Notes under the pieces: model-generated
What the model saw: the letters and a program-made list of their open reading frames with translations, nothing else
The model's database searches: none
What the model was told of the DNA's origin: nothing
NCBI GenBank assembly: GCA_018222965.1
Contig: JAAEZH010000025.1
Coordinates: 17,676-71,052, forward strand
DNA: 53,377 bases
From: Bacteroidota bacterium
GTDB lineage: Bacteria; Bacteroidota; Bacteroidia; Chitinophagales; Saprospiraceae
Reading direction: 5' to 3'
Position numbers and translations under genes: made by a program
Shown: piece after piece, positions 16,515-24,862 of the stretch
Position numbering within the stretch: position 1 is the first letter of the stretch
Layout of the letters: the number at the start of each line of letters is the position of its first letter

Positions 16515-17204
16515 TCAGGTTAAAGCAGACTCCAGAATTTCCCGGAGCCTTCCACTGTTTTTAATGTTCTTGATCACTTTGTGTTTGCCCCCGTTAAAAC
16601 GATGCAATTGCACATTTGCTAAGGAGTTGCCCAGATGTTGGGCATGGGAACGATCCGTGCGATAATCCGTATCGAAAAAGATATTGATCTTCGGTTTTTC
16701 TATGCCCGGAACTTTCAGCAGATCGTAATACTTAAATGGTTTTTTGATCGCATTCTTGAGGTACTTAAAATGCCCCCGGTGATCCCAGTATTTAAACCGG
16801 TTTTTCCAATTTGCAAAAGTAGTTGGTGCAAAAGCCAGCACTTCATCGGCTTCCAGCAAAACAGCATAAAGAATTGCTGCATAGCCCCCCATGGAGTTGC
16901 CAAGGGTTACTACTTTTTTTGCCCCGCTTTCGCGAATGAGTTTCTTCAATGGAGGCAGGCTTTCATCAATGGTATCGCCCAATCCAATAATTCCCCCGTG
17001 GTACCAGGACTTTCGGTTGTCTCGTACAAAAATCTTCAAGACATTAAATTCCTCTACGGTTCGGAGAAATTCAAAATAGGGAACACCGATTCCCAAACCA
17101 ACTCCTGAAAAAACAATCAGGAGGGTATCAGAACTTGCCGAAAAATCATAGAGTACGGTATAATCGGTATCCTGTAAGCGATCAGTTGTAAGTTCTGCGA
17201 TCAT
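16515..17204 (-). CDS. Alpha/beta hydrolase-fold protein
   Basis: 229 residues. The nucleophile elbow is GNSMGG with Ser104 (VVTLGNSMGGYAAILYA), and a likely catalytic His is in FNGGKHKVIKNI near 209. The acid is probably in the IFFDTDYRTD segment near 175-183. No signal peptide, so cytoplasmic. It lies between the MITE and a sulfotransferase gene. Such proteins in capsule clusters are often annotated as hypothetical or as esterases, and removal or transfer of an acyl group on the sugar is possible. The substrate cannot be inferred. Confidence 0.7.
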   Translation of the reverse strand: MIAELTTDRLQDTDYTVLYDFSASSDTLLIVFSGVGLGIGVPYFEFLRTVEEFNVLKIFVRDNRKSWYHGGIIGLGDTIDESLPPLKKLIRESGAKKVVTLGNSMGGYAAILYAVLLEADEVLAFAPTTFANWKNRFKYWDHRGHFKYLKNAIKKPFKYYDLLKVPGIEKPKINIFFDTDYRTDRSHAQHLGNSLANVQLHRFNGGKHKVIKNIKNSGRLREILESALT

Positions 17205-17234
17205 AAATTCTAATTTCCCTTTTTTGTAATGGTA

Positions 17235-18074
17235 TTAATCCCAGTCAAAACGCCGTCCAATCAGGTCAAATAACTTTTCATTGTGCGGGCGATAATGCGC
17301 TTGAAGTTCAGCACGTACCTCCGGATCCAGGGAAGCATATTCCCTCGAATTATAAGCCTTCAAATCAGGCGGCGTAAAAGAAGATAATCCAACAAACTCA
17401 TAAACCTGATTCAAGGCATCCATTGGATCGGCAAAAAAATCCTCGCTATTCAGAATCAACATTTGTTCCATCGGAAAATACCTGAGCCATCGCTCCAACT
17501 GCTCCGCATAATGGCCCCGGCTTCGGTAACTAAAATTGCGGTGGGCACGGCTGTAATAATTTGGATCAGCAGCCATTTTATCCAGTTCCGGCTGTAGCCT
17601 GCTTTCCTCCAATTCCAGCGCTTCTTTGAAGGTGGGCACACTTTCCCAGCCCTGTGCTTTTTTCATTTGATAATGAGAATACGCCCGATCAATAGGGTCG
17701 CGAAACATCATGACCAACTTCATTTCAGGTAATAGCTGATGGACCCGCTCCGGTACCATCGGATGAAAAATATAATAGGGCGTCGCCTCAAAGGTCATTT
17801 TATTTCCCAAAGACATTTTGAGCGGAAAAGCCTTCTGATAGCTTTTGGCTGTAGGATTCGGATACCGGTCAAAATAGTGTAACTGCTTTCGAAAAGGCAT
17901 CTGAATATCCGGATGCTGAGCCAGATATCTATACAAGGAAGACGTACCGCCTTTCTGTACACCAATGACCAAAAAATCAGGGAGGGCCCTCAATGGAGCA
18001 GTCCACTTATCCCAGGTCCTGAAAAGCAGTTTGCGGTATAGGGGAACAGCGTTTGGAAAGACTTTTTTCGACAT
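17235..18074 (-). CDS. Sulfotransferase (Sulfotransfer_1, heparan-sulfotransferase-like)
   Basis: 279 residues. The 5'-phosphosulfate loop VIGVQKGGTSSLYRYL is near residue 36, with a downstream KQLHYFDRYPNP segment. The 3'-phosphate loop is MMFRDPIDRAYSHYQM near 125. The GVQKGGT-S and K-E/Q-x-H-YFD pattern is that of heparan sulfate N- and 3-O-sulfotransferases and many bacterial relatives. It would move sulfate from PAPS to a hydroxyl or amino group of the glycan. Starts 12 bp after the Wzx gene's stop and is followed 31 bp on by the hydrolase gene. Exact acceptor unknown. Confidence 0.9.
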   Translation of the reverse strand: MSKKVFPNAVPLYRKLLFRTWDKWTAPLRALPDFLVIGVQKGGTSSLYRYLAQHPDIQMPFRKQLHYFDRYPNPTAKSYQKAFPLKMSLGNKMTFEATPYYIFHPMVPERVHQLLPEMKLVMMFRDPIDRAYSHYQMKKAQGWESVPTFKEALELEESRLQPELDKMAADPNYYSRAHRNFSYRSRGHYAEQLERWLRYFPMEQMLILNSEDFFADPMDALNQVYEFVGLSSFTPPDLKAYNSREYASLDPEVRAELQAHYRPHNEKLFDLIGRRFDWD

Positions 18075-18085
18075 CTTTCTGCGTA

Positions 18086-19414
18086 TTATCTTTTTAGGAA
18101 TTTACGGAGGAACCCAGAACTCGACATCAAACGATCCAATAGCCAGCGAATATCAGACATGCTTATCTTAAACATACTTACAGTACCTTTTGGAATCAGC
18201 CTGTTAAAGAAATAATGGGCTACACCGGTTGATACCAGGTAAGCAGCGGTTGAACCAACAGCGGCTCCAATGATGTCATAAGCCGGGATCAGTGTCAGAT
18301 AACAGCTCATCCCTACAACAGCACCAACTCCTTCAACAATACTGGGCTTCTCCGGCATGCCATTGGCTGCCAGAAACTTGTTGATCACCCGACGAGAAGC
18401 CATATAGGCAAACATTCCGGGCAACAGGATTATCGCAGGCACAACGGCTTGACTAAAGGCCTCCCCGTATAGCCAGGGAATCAACCAGGAAGCGGATACT
18501 CCCAGTCCAATGGCCATCAGACCAACCAGGAGGATGAGAATCCGGTGTATCTGCGCGAGCATTATCGCACTCTTTTGCAGGTCGTTAACTTTGGCAACCA
18601 TATTGAAAAGCACCGGTGCTATTGCTTGTGGAATGAATCCCAAAAAGCGGATCAGCGAATAGGCGACAGAATAATATCCCAACAAATTGGAGCTCGCAAA
18701 AAAGCCCAAAATTAACTGATCAAACTTTTCATTGGCTCTGGTAGCCATATTCCCCACCCAGGCCTTTAAACCATACCTGTAACAATCTTTTATGAAGGCC
18801 AGGTTAATGCTCCAAACTGGACGGTGCTTCCGAAACAAAATAAAGAGAATCACCATCGTGGCAATAATCTTTTTAATCACTACCGCCCATACGGCTCCCA
18901 ACAAGGCAAATTCGGTAAATACAACCAGTCCCAGCAAAAGCAAGGCATTACTGATCTGATCTGCCAGCGTTATGATATTCAGCAAACCAAATTGCGAGCA
19001 GCCTTTAAACAGCTGCTTGGTCATGGTTTGTATCCCGCTCAATGGCAGAACCGCCAATATCGGGAGCATGGCTTCCGGAGGTATCTCTTTGGCTGTTTGT
19101 CCGAGCCATTGATTGGACCACAACAAATAAATGATGCCTGTAATGAGGATCCCCTTCACCAAACCAATCATCAACAAACTCAAAGCAACTTGTGGGGCCT
19201 TGTACTTTTCAGCACTAAGGAAGTAGATGATGCCTACACCAAATCCCAGATATAAAATGGGAAGCATTGACTCCCCCAAAAGTAGCAGGAAGGAAAATAT
19301 TCCTTTTTCACTCGGACCCAGAATACGAGTCACGATGATGTTTACCGCGATGGTTAGCGGAAACAAAAATAAGAGGGTAAAAAAATTACCCAGCGATTTT
19401 CTTGTGCCTGACAT
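18086..19414 (-). CDS. Oligosaccharide flippase (Wzx, MOP/polysaccharide transporter family)
   Basis: 442-residue membrane protein with about 12 hydrophobic helices, starting MSGTRKSLGNFFTLLFLFPLTIAVNIIVTRILGPSEKGIFSF, the typical first helix plus loop of polysaccharide flippases (the R-x-LGP-x-x-x-G pattern). It should flip the undecaprenyl-linked repeat unit to the periplasm. It is the only flippase candidate in the window. A positively charged C-terminus ends in LRKFLKR. Confidence 0.88.
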   Translation of the reverse strand: MSGTRKSLGNFFTLLFLFPLTIAVNIIVTRILGPSEKGIFSFLLLLGESMLPILYLGFGVGIIYFLSAEKYKAPQVALSLLMIGLVKGILITGIIYLLWSNQWLGQTAKEIPPEAMLPILAVLPLSGIQTMTKQLFKGCSQFGLLNIITLADQISNALLLLGLVVFTEFALLGAVWAVVIKKIIATMVILFILFRKHRPVWSINLAFIKDCYRYGLKAWVGNMATRANEKFDQLILGFFASSNLLGYYSVAYSLIRFLGFIPQAIAPVLFNMVAKVNDLQKSAIMLAQIHRILILLVGLMAIGLGVSASWLIPWLYGEAFSQAVVPAIILLPGMFAYMASRRVINKFLAANGMPEKPSIVEGVGAVVGMSCYLTLIPAYDIIGAAVGSTAAYLVSTGVAHYFFNRLIPKGTVSMFKISMSDIRWLLDRLMSSSGFLRKFLKR

Positions 19415-19440
19415 TAGATCAACACCTTAATTATTGAAAA

Positions 19441-20352
19441 TCATTCTGCTCCAAGCAATTGACGTTGATAAGCCGGCAGATCGGGCTTTGACAACCAGGC
19501 ATACGGACTATTGCCGATCATTTTCAAGGGCAATGAAAATGCCTGAGGTCGTAAAAATTGAACCATAATCACTGTGCGTGATTCCGATTCACCGGCTACT
19601 CGACTTCCGTAGTGAAAACAGCGGGAGGTGTCTCCAAAAACCATCGCCCCCGGAGATCCGACAGCTTTAAACAACTGATCCGGAGCCACCAACGGATCAA
19701 TAATCTCATCTTTCACTTTTTGTCCGTAACGGTAATGGATCTGATTTCTGACCCGCTCTGAGTCGGAAGCCTTCATTACAACAAGGGGGCCTGTTTTATC
19801 CGTTACCTCCGTTACATATATAAAAAGCTTGAGTTGCCGCATGGACTCAAAGTCACAGTGATGCAGCTGACTATTTGACAGTTCGGTGCTGGCTTTGGAA
19901 TACCACACATCTATTCGTCCCAATACCGGCATTACCCCCAGATAATTGGCTGCTGTGGCAGCGATTTCTTCCCGCAATACAAATTTGACAAAAGGAGAAT
20001 CTAAACTTAGTTCCTGCTTTTTCAACAAGCCGGTCAACAGTTGCTCTTTTTTATTTCGTCGTAAAGCTTCCGGATCCTGACTGGCTGTAATTGCTCTGGC
20101 CTGGCTGATCATTTCCGGTATCTCCGGAAAATCGGATTTCGCCACAAACAAAAATCCATCCTCTTCGGGGATGCTGAATGCAGCAGATGCGGTTAGCTGC
20201 CGGGCTGTTTGCTGCCTCTTTTCCAGCGTCTGCCGGTTGGCCCATTCCCGAAATTTCATAAGCTGCTCGCGACGAGGCGTTTCCGCTTTGATAAAGCTTC
20301 GACCGATAAACCGATCTTTGTGCAATACCTGATCTAAAAGTGAACGTTTCAT
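19441..20352 (-). CDS. Phytanoyl-CoA dioxygenase-like Fe(II)/2-oxoglutarate oxygenase
   Basis: 303 residues. A candidate facial triad is seen: His165-x-Asp167 in SQLHHCDFESMRQLKLFIYV, and His247 in SRCFHYGSR, with an Arg (251 or 259) to hold 2-oxoglutarate. The intervening segment VTEVTDKTGPLVVMKASDSE is the usual PhyH-type strand (GPL-x-V-x-x-GSH equivalent), and GSPGAMVFGDTSRCFH is the second core strand. Such oxygenases hydroxylate or otherwise oxidise small molecules. In a polysaccharide cluster a sugar, an acyl substituent or a polyprenyl-linked precursor are possible targets. It is placed between three sulfotransferase genes and wzx. Confidence 0.75.
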   Translation of the reverse strand: MKRSLLDQVLHKDRFIGRSFIKAETPRREQLMKFREWANRQTLEKRQQTARQLTASAAFSIPEEDGFLFVAKSDFPEIPEMISQARAITASQDPEALRRNKKEQLLTGLLKKQELSLDSPFVKFVLREEIAATAANYLGVMPVLGRIDVWYSKASTELSNSQLHHCDFESMRQLKLFIYVTEVTDKTGPLVVMKASDSERVRNQIHYRYGQKVKDEIIDPLVAPDQLFKAVGSPGAMVFGDTSRCFHYGSRVAGESESRTVIMVQFLRPQAFSLPLKMIGNSPYAWLSKPDLPAYQRQLLGAE

Positions 20353-20396
20353 GCTTTAGAAATTGAAAAAATTGATTGGGAATATTTCATCTATAA

Positions 20397-21347
20397 CTAA
20401 CAGTCATATCCCAGGGACTTGAGATCCAATCCGGTGATTTCTGCCAAAATTTGATTGCTTTTTGTATAGCGGCCCGCACATTTTTTGTGGATAAAATCCT
20501 TCCGTTTTTTCTTTTGTCGTTCCTGAATAAACCCCGGAATAAGTCTGTCTGCAAATCTACCGATGGCAACCATCCACTTTTCGGCTCGGTATGGCAAATG
20601 GATAAATGCCCCGGGATTCAATCCGTTGTCCAGGAAAAAGCGATTGTATATTCTTTTCAGGAAAAGGGTGGCTGCTCCGTACCCGCGGTTTACTTTTTTT
20701 CGGAAAGGTAAATTAGACAGCGTGGCTTCATCGATTTCCAGTCCGCTGAAAGTAACCAGGGTTCTTATGTATCGCTCGGGATCGGTCTTCAACCATTCGA
20801 ACGGCAAAACCAGCATATTTTCTTTGCCAAACAGCTGTTGGTAATATTGCACCAGATGATGGTATTCAAAATACTCATACTCAAACATCGGTACCCTCCG
20901 GTTGCCTCTTTTCGGGGGTTTCATGTAGTATTTTAACCGACGAACCCCTCCCGCTCGAATGTACTGACTGAAGGTGCTCATCAGCATGCTTTTCTGCTCC
21001 CGTACAACGAGAATGATCCGTGCATTGGGAAATAAGCGCTTGATTCGATCGGCAATTTCTTTGGTATCATAACCGCCGGAATGCGGGTCTCCTGAAAAGC
21101 GCTCACAGGAAAATACGGGCTGTAATCCTTTGTTATCTAGAGATCCAATTTTCTGCTGATAAAACCCCAAAACAGACTCCCCGTCAAAAGAAAGGGCGTG
21201 TTGTTTTACCAGACTCCGGTAAATATTCACCCGGGCTTCCATTTCCATGAAAGAGAGAAAGCCAATCTCGCGCCGGGGAAACAATTCCTCCTGCAACCAG
21301 GTGCTTCCTGTTTTATTATAGCCTATATGAATAACCGGTTGCTTCAT
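20397..21347 (-). CDS. Sulfotransferase
   Basis: 316 residues. The 5'-phosphosulfate loop is IHIGYNKTGSTWLQEELF at about residues 6-23. The 3'-phosphate loop is ILVVREQKSMLMSTFSQYIRAGG near 102-125, slightly unusual in having REQKSM where RDP is common. The ATG overlaps the stop of the preceding sulfotransferase gene by 4 bp. Third member of a tandem of three sulfotransferases (23418 to 20397), which are only distantly alike in sequence and so probably modify different positions. Confidence 0.85.
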   Translation of the reverse strand: MKQPVIHIGYNKTGSTWLQEELFPRREIGFLSFMEMEARVNIYRSLVKQHALSFDGESVLGFYQQKIGSLDNKGLQPVFSCERFSGDPHSGGYDTKEIADRIKRLFPNARIILVVREQKSMLMSTFSQYIRAGGVRRLKYYMKPPKRGNRRVPMFEYEYFEYHHLVQYYQQLFGKENMLVLPFEWLKTDPERYIRTLVTFSGLEIDEATLSNLPFRKKVNRGYGAATLFLKRIYNRFFLDNGLNPGAFIHLPYRAEKWMVAIGRFADRLIPGFIQERQKKKRKDFIHKKCAGRYTKSNQILAEITGLDLKSLGYDC

Positions 21348-22375
21348 CGCTTAAATGCACGGATAAAATCCTCGGAAAAGAATTGTTTTACAGTCGCGAA
21401 AAGAAAGTTCTTCAAACGCACTTTCAGGGATATCTTTTGCCTGATCAGTTTCCGATCGATCATCACTTCGCGACGCCCTTTGAAAAGCATTCGGAAGATT
21501 AATTGCTGACGGAGCCAAAACTGTTTCCAGGCTGAAAGGGATCTGGCTTTCGCCGAATCTTTAAAAATGTCTCTGGGATAATCCAACGCCTCCATGGTGT
21601 CTGCGCAGATGGATTCAATTTTCCGGATGTCCTTTTCTCCCAGCGTTTTTCGCCAGGCTTCCAGTTTGTCGGCTCGGATACTGGATTGCACATAAGAATC
21701 CTTTGAGCCGGTTGCTTCCGATCGATCCAAATCCAAAATTTCAGCCTCAAAAGGTATTTTCAGGAATGCGCAAATCTCTTTAATCGACTCTTCCGGCTGT
21801 GTCAGCAGGTCTTCGTATTTCAATATCCTGAACCGGTTTTCCGGCATCAAATTCCGGTAGTAAAGGCCCAGTCCGTTGATATCTTTCCAGTATTGCGTCG
21901 CGAGCGACAAGGGGTAGTATTGCCGCTTCACCAGGCTGCTGACATTCGGTCGGCTGTCTCGAACCATCTGGATGAAACGCGCCTCCGGAAACAGCTCCAA
22001 TATCTCGGGCAAATGGTGGATCAGTTCCGGGGTTTTATCGCCCCATATTTTCTTGTTGTGCCTTTCGGCGAAAGCCTGCAAAGACCCAGTGAGATACTGT
22101 TGAAAATGGGGGTATGCCTCCAACTTCTCCGCATCAAAAATGCGGTCCAGCCTTTGTTTATAACTGCTTTTACAAATACGACTCCAAAGCGCTTTTTTAT
22201 CCTGTAGCGGCTTGTTCTGCCAGGCGGATTTCATTCGACGAAAGTCGCGCACCAGGGACAATCCCACCGAATCGCCGTCAATATATATGGCCGGATGATT
22301 CCCCAACAGCACCGATAAAAGAGTGGTGCCGGACCGGGGCGTTCCGATGATAAAGAATGGTGCCGAATCTACCAC
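21344..22375 (-). CDS. Sulfotransferase (Sulfotransfer_3/1-like)
   Basis: 343 residues. FFIIGTPRSGTTLLSVLLGNHP at residues 7-28 is a textbook 5'-phosphosulfate loop. ARFIQMVRDSRPNVSSLVKRQY near 140-160 is the 3'-phosphate loop. A basic C-terminal tail contains several Arg/Lys clusters. Overlaps the neighbours by 7 bp upstream and 4 bp downstream. Two copies of the in-gene 11-mer lie inside it, at 21545-21555 and 22066-22076, in opposite orientations and different frames. Confidence 0.88.
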   Translation of the reverse strand: MVDSAPFFIIGTPRSGTTLLSVLLGNHPAIYIDGDSVGLSLVRDFRRMKSAWQNKPLQDKKALWSRICKSSYKQRLDRIFDAEKLEAYPHFQQYLTGSLQAFAERHNKKIWGDKTPELIHHLPEILELFPEARFIQMVRDSRPNVSSLVKRQYYPLSLATQYWKDINGLGLYYRNLMPENRFRILKYEDLLTQPEESIKEICAFLKIPFEAEILDLDRSEATGSKDSYVQSSIRADKLEAWRKTLGEKDIRKIESICADTMEALDYPRDIFKDSAKARSLSAWKQFWLRQQLIFRMLFKGRREVMIDRKLIRQKISLKVRLKNFLFATVKQFFSEDFIRAFKR

Positions 22376-23418
22376 GATTGATCCTTTTCGTATCCCAGGT
22401 CAACCAGTAGGTCACCGGTATATTTCTTAAATCGCTCCTTATCGATTTCCCGGAAATAATTCTTCCAGTCTCCGGGCTTTCCCTTGCGGAAAAAGCCGTC
22501 CTTCGTATCGCCCTTTAATCGGGCAAAATCGGTAGCTGCCCGAACTTCGGCAATTACTTCATCCGAATCATCCACTTCCAAAAACTGAAGGATGGATCGA
22601 ATGCTTTCTATTGGTTCAGACTTTAGCGACTCGTAATTTACAAGCAGAAACTGCTCGGGATACCTTTCCTGAAAGTTGCGTATAAAACGGGTTGTCATCG
22701 CCCAATCTCTGGCAAACTTTTCCAGAGAGGCTTCCGTAAATGACATATTTTCGGGATCAAGTTCCTGATAATATTCAGATCCCAATAATCCAAAACGAGC
22801 ATTTAATTTTTGCAACAACAGACGACTTGGAAAAAAGCGATTGAGCCATCGATGCCAGGCGTATTTTTCTTCCCCCAGATAATATGCTCCCCGGCGGCGC
22901 ATGTGAAACCGCTTGGAAGTTACCACATCCCTCCCGTCGCGAACGATGCTGATCACCCGGGCCTGCGGGAAAACCCGAAACAGGAATTCCAGATCGGTGG
23001 TCGACTTCAGGCCGTATGCTTTTGCCGGCTGGTCTTTCAGAAAAAATGGTGTTATGGATCGATAGGTATCCAGTAGCAGTTGGTCGAGGTATTGCTGATC
23101 TTCCTGCTCGGAAAACCGTTGCTTTAAGGTTGCGGTTTCTCGCTCCAATACCGGTCTCAACATCTGCAGATAACGCAATCGCACCCAGTATTCCCGCTCT
23201 TTTTTGTTGTCCTTAAATACAGACTTGAACGGGCTTTTCAGTTTACTCAATGCTACTCGTGCAGAGACCGAAACCTTGCCTTTTTCACTCAGAAAAGGAA
23301 ACAACTGCAGCTGAAAATGACAGCGTACTTCCGGATGGCTGTCCAGTATTTTTTGCAGCCAGGTTGTTCCGGATTTGGAAGCTCCATACACGACGAAAGG
23401 ATTAAACGCCTTATCCAT
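22369..23418 (-). CDS. Sulfotransferase
   Basis: 349 residues from the ATG at 23418 (MDKAFNPFVVYGASKSGTTWLQ). A longer frame to 23535 exists but would overlap the upstream gene by over 120 bp and adds nothing family-like. The 5'-phosphosulfate loop is VVYGASKSGTTWLQKILDSHP near residue 8, and the 3'-phosphate loop is RVISIVRDGRDVVTSKRFHMRRRG near 160. A C-terminal GKPGDWKNYF segment is the conserved RKG-x-x-GDWK motif of cytosolic-type sulfotransferases, in which the Arg and Gly contact PAPS (FFRKGKPGDWKNYF). First of three tandem sulfotransferase genes. Confidence 0.9.
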   Translation of the reverse strand: MDKAFNPFVVYGASKSGTTWLQKILDSHPEVRCHFQLQLFPFLSEKGKVSVSARVALSKLKSPFKSVFKDNKKEREYWVRLRYLQMLRPVLERETATLKQRFSEQEDQQYLDQLLLDTYRSITPFFLKDQPAKAYGLKSTTDLEFLFRVFPQARVISIVRDGRDVVTSKRFHMRRRGAYYLGEEKYAWHRWLNRFFPSRLLLQKLNARFGLLGSEYYQELDPENMSFTEASLEKFARDWAMTTRFIRNFQERYPEQFLLVNYESLKSEPIESIRSILQFLEVDDSDEVIAEVRAATDFARLKGDTKDGFFRKGKPGDWKNYFREIDKERFKKYTGDLLVDLGYEKDQSW

Positions 23419-24862
23419 CCACCACACTTTTAGAAAGTCCGATTTCTGTTTTTTCCAGTATATCCTGCAGGGCTTCTGAAACTCGCTGAGTTGCTTTTCC
23501 GTCTCTTGCCCCGCACTCCCGCTCAACAGCAACATCGCGCGCCGCTCGATCTGCTTCCGGGTTGTTGATGTATCGATTTAGCAGGTCGTGCAAGCGCTCG
23601 AAGCTGTCGGCAACTTTCACCCCACCTGTTTCTATCAGTTTGGCAAAATGAATGTATTCCATGCAGCGTCGTCCGGAGCGATGCCAGGGGAGGCTGTTTT
23701 CGTCATCAAATCCAATCACGATCACCGGTTTATCGGCCATGAGCGCATCAATCGAAACGGTTGAGGCAAAGTTGACACTCACTCGGCAGCCAGCCAGCAG
23801 GTTCGACAACCGAAGCATGTCTTTTTCCTGCATACTCCAGGGGAGTTTACTCTTTACCAGGCTCGGATAATCAATAGAAACCCGTTTAGATTTAACGGCA
23901 TCAAGGCGGGCAATCCAACTAAGGTCTGCCATGCCGCCCTGCACATTTTGCGGATGAGGACGTACAATCAATTGCATATCCTCTCCAAAATCTCCGGCTT
24001 CCAATCGGGCCGCCATCCACTCAATTACTTCCATCCCTTTTGGAAAAAAGACGGGCGAACTCATCGCCGTAAAAATGTATGGCTTCGCAGGATCCAGGCC
24101 AAGCTGGCGAAGATGCTTCTCCGGGTCTGGGTTTTTGGATACTTCAAAATGTGCATCAAAGTGGGGAACCCCGCAGATATATATCTTTTCCTCCGGCACC
24201 TGATAATATGCCTGGAGTTCTTCCTTCATGATGGGTCCCCAGGCAACATAATAATCTGCCAGCACCGGAAATTGCCCTTTGCAGGTGATATTGTCCCAAC
24301 TCAAGAGGTGAATAACCGTTGGAATCTCCAGCTCTTTGGCTGCCTGAAGCAAGCGCGCTTCGCTTAGGTTTATGGGGTAAGTTGCCACCAATAAACCGGG
24401 ATTGACCTTTTTCAAAAGCTCTTTGGCTTTCGCCGAATGCATTTTCCGGGCTTCCTTTTGACGGAAACGACGCCGAATACCCGGAAATGTCTTTATCAGT
24501 CGATAGACCTGATAGTACAAATACGGGGCAATCCAGAAGTAAGGGTTCCTGCTTTTAGGGCCTTTTATCACGTTTAAATGCTTGGCCCATAGTGCCGGAT
24601 TATTACGGATATCTTCCAGGAAATACTTCCGCTTAAAGAGGTAATCCATGCTGAAAAAATCGCGCGAGGGGGAATAAGCGTAAAGGTCAACCTCCTGTGC
24701 TTCGCAAAATGCCCGGAGGTTTTCATCTTCAGCGTCCGGAGCAATGAGAGCAGTGCTTTTGCCGGCTTCACCCAGTTTCTTTAGCAATCCGGTCTGGAAT
24801 ACCATGCGTGAAGCAAACCCGTGTGAAACCACATAACATATGTCTGTAGCTTTAGCTTTCAT
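23411..24862 (-). CDS. GT-B glycosyltransferase, CDP-glycerol-transferase-like fold
   Basis: About 483 residues from ATG 24862 (MKAKATDICYVVSHGFASRMVFQTGLL); an upstream ATG at 24886 adds eight residues and more overlap. The protein has two Rossmann-like halves. The first contains VSHGFASRM and a long basic segment around 130-165. The second contains KEEKIYICGVPHFDAHF-like text (PEEKIYICGVPHFDAHF), PYIFTAMSSPVFFPKG, LIVRPHPQ and a late SVNFASTVSIDALMADKPVIVIGF segment. The last is the family's donor-nucleotide site pattern (S-x-x-S/T-x-x-E/D-A). It sits directly after the neuB-neuC-neuA genes, so it is a candidate to transfer the CMP-nonulosonate or another nearby sugar. The donor is not demonstrable from sequence. 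Confidence 0.72.
   Translation of the reverse strand: MKAKATDICYVVSHGFASRMVFQTGLLKKLGEAGKSTALIAPDAEDENLRAFCEAQEVDLYAYSPSRDFFSMDYLFKRKYFLEDIRNNPALWAKHLNVIKGPKSRNPYFWIAPYLYYQVYRLIKTFPGIRRRFRQKEARKMHSAKAKELLKKVNPGLLVATYPINLSEARLLQAAKELEIPTVIHLLSWDNITCKGQFPVLADYYVAWGPIMKEELQAYYQVPEEKIYICGVPHFDAHFEVSKNPDPEKHLRQLGLDPAKPYIFTAMSSPVFFPKGMEVIEWMAARLEAGDFGEDMQLIVRPHPQNVQGGMADLSWIARLDAVKSKRVSIDYPSLVKSKLPWSMQEKDMLRLSNLLAGCRVSVNFASTVSIDALMADKPVIVIGFDDENSLPWHRSGRRCMEYIHFAKLIETGGVKVADSFERLHDLLNRYINNPEADRAARDVAVERECGARDGKATQRVSEALQDILEKTEIGLSKSVVDG

Noticed and set aside
22369-23535. Longer start at 23535 for the first tandem sulfotransferase
   Set aside because: The extra 39 residues read through the upstream gene's coding end in another frame and have no sulfotransferase homology; ATG 23418 begins just before the PAPS loop.
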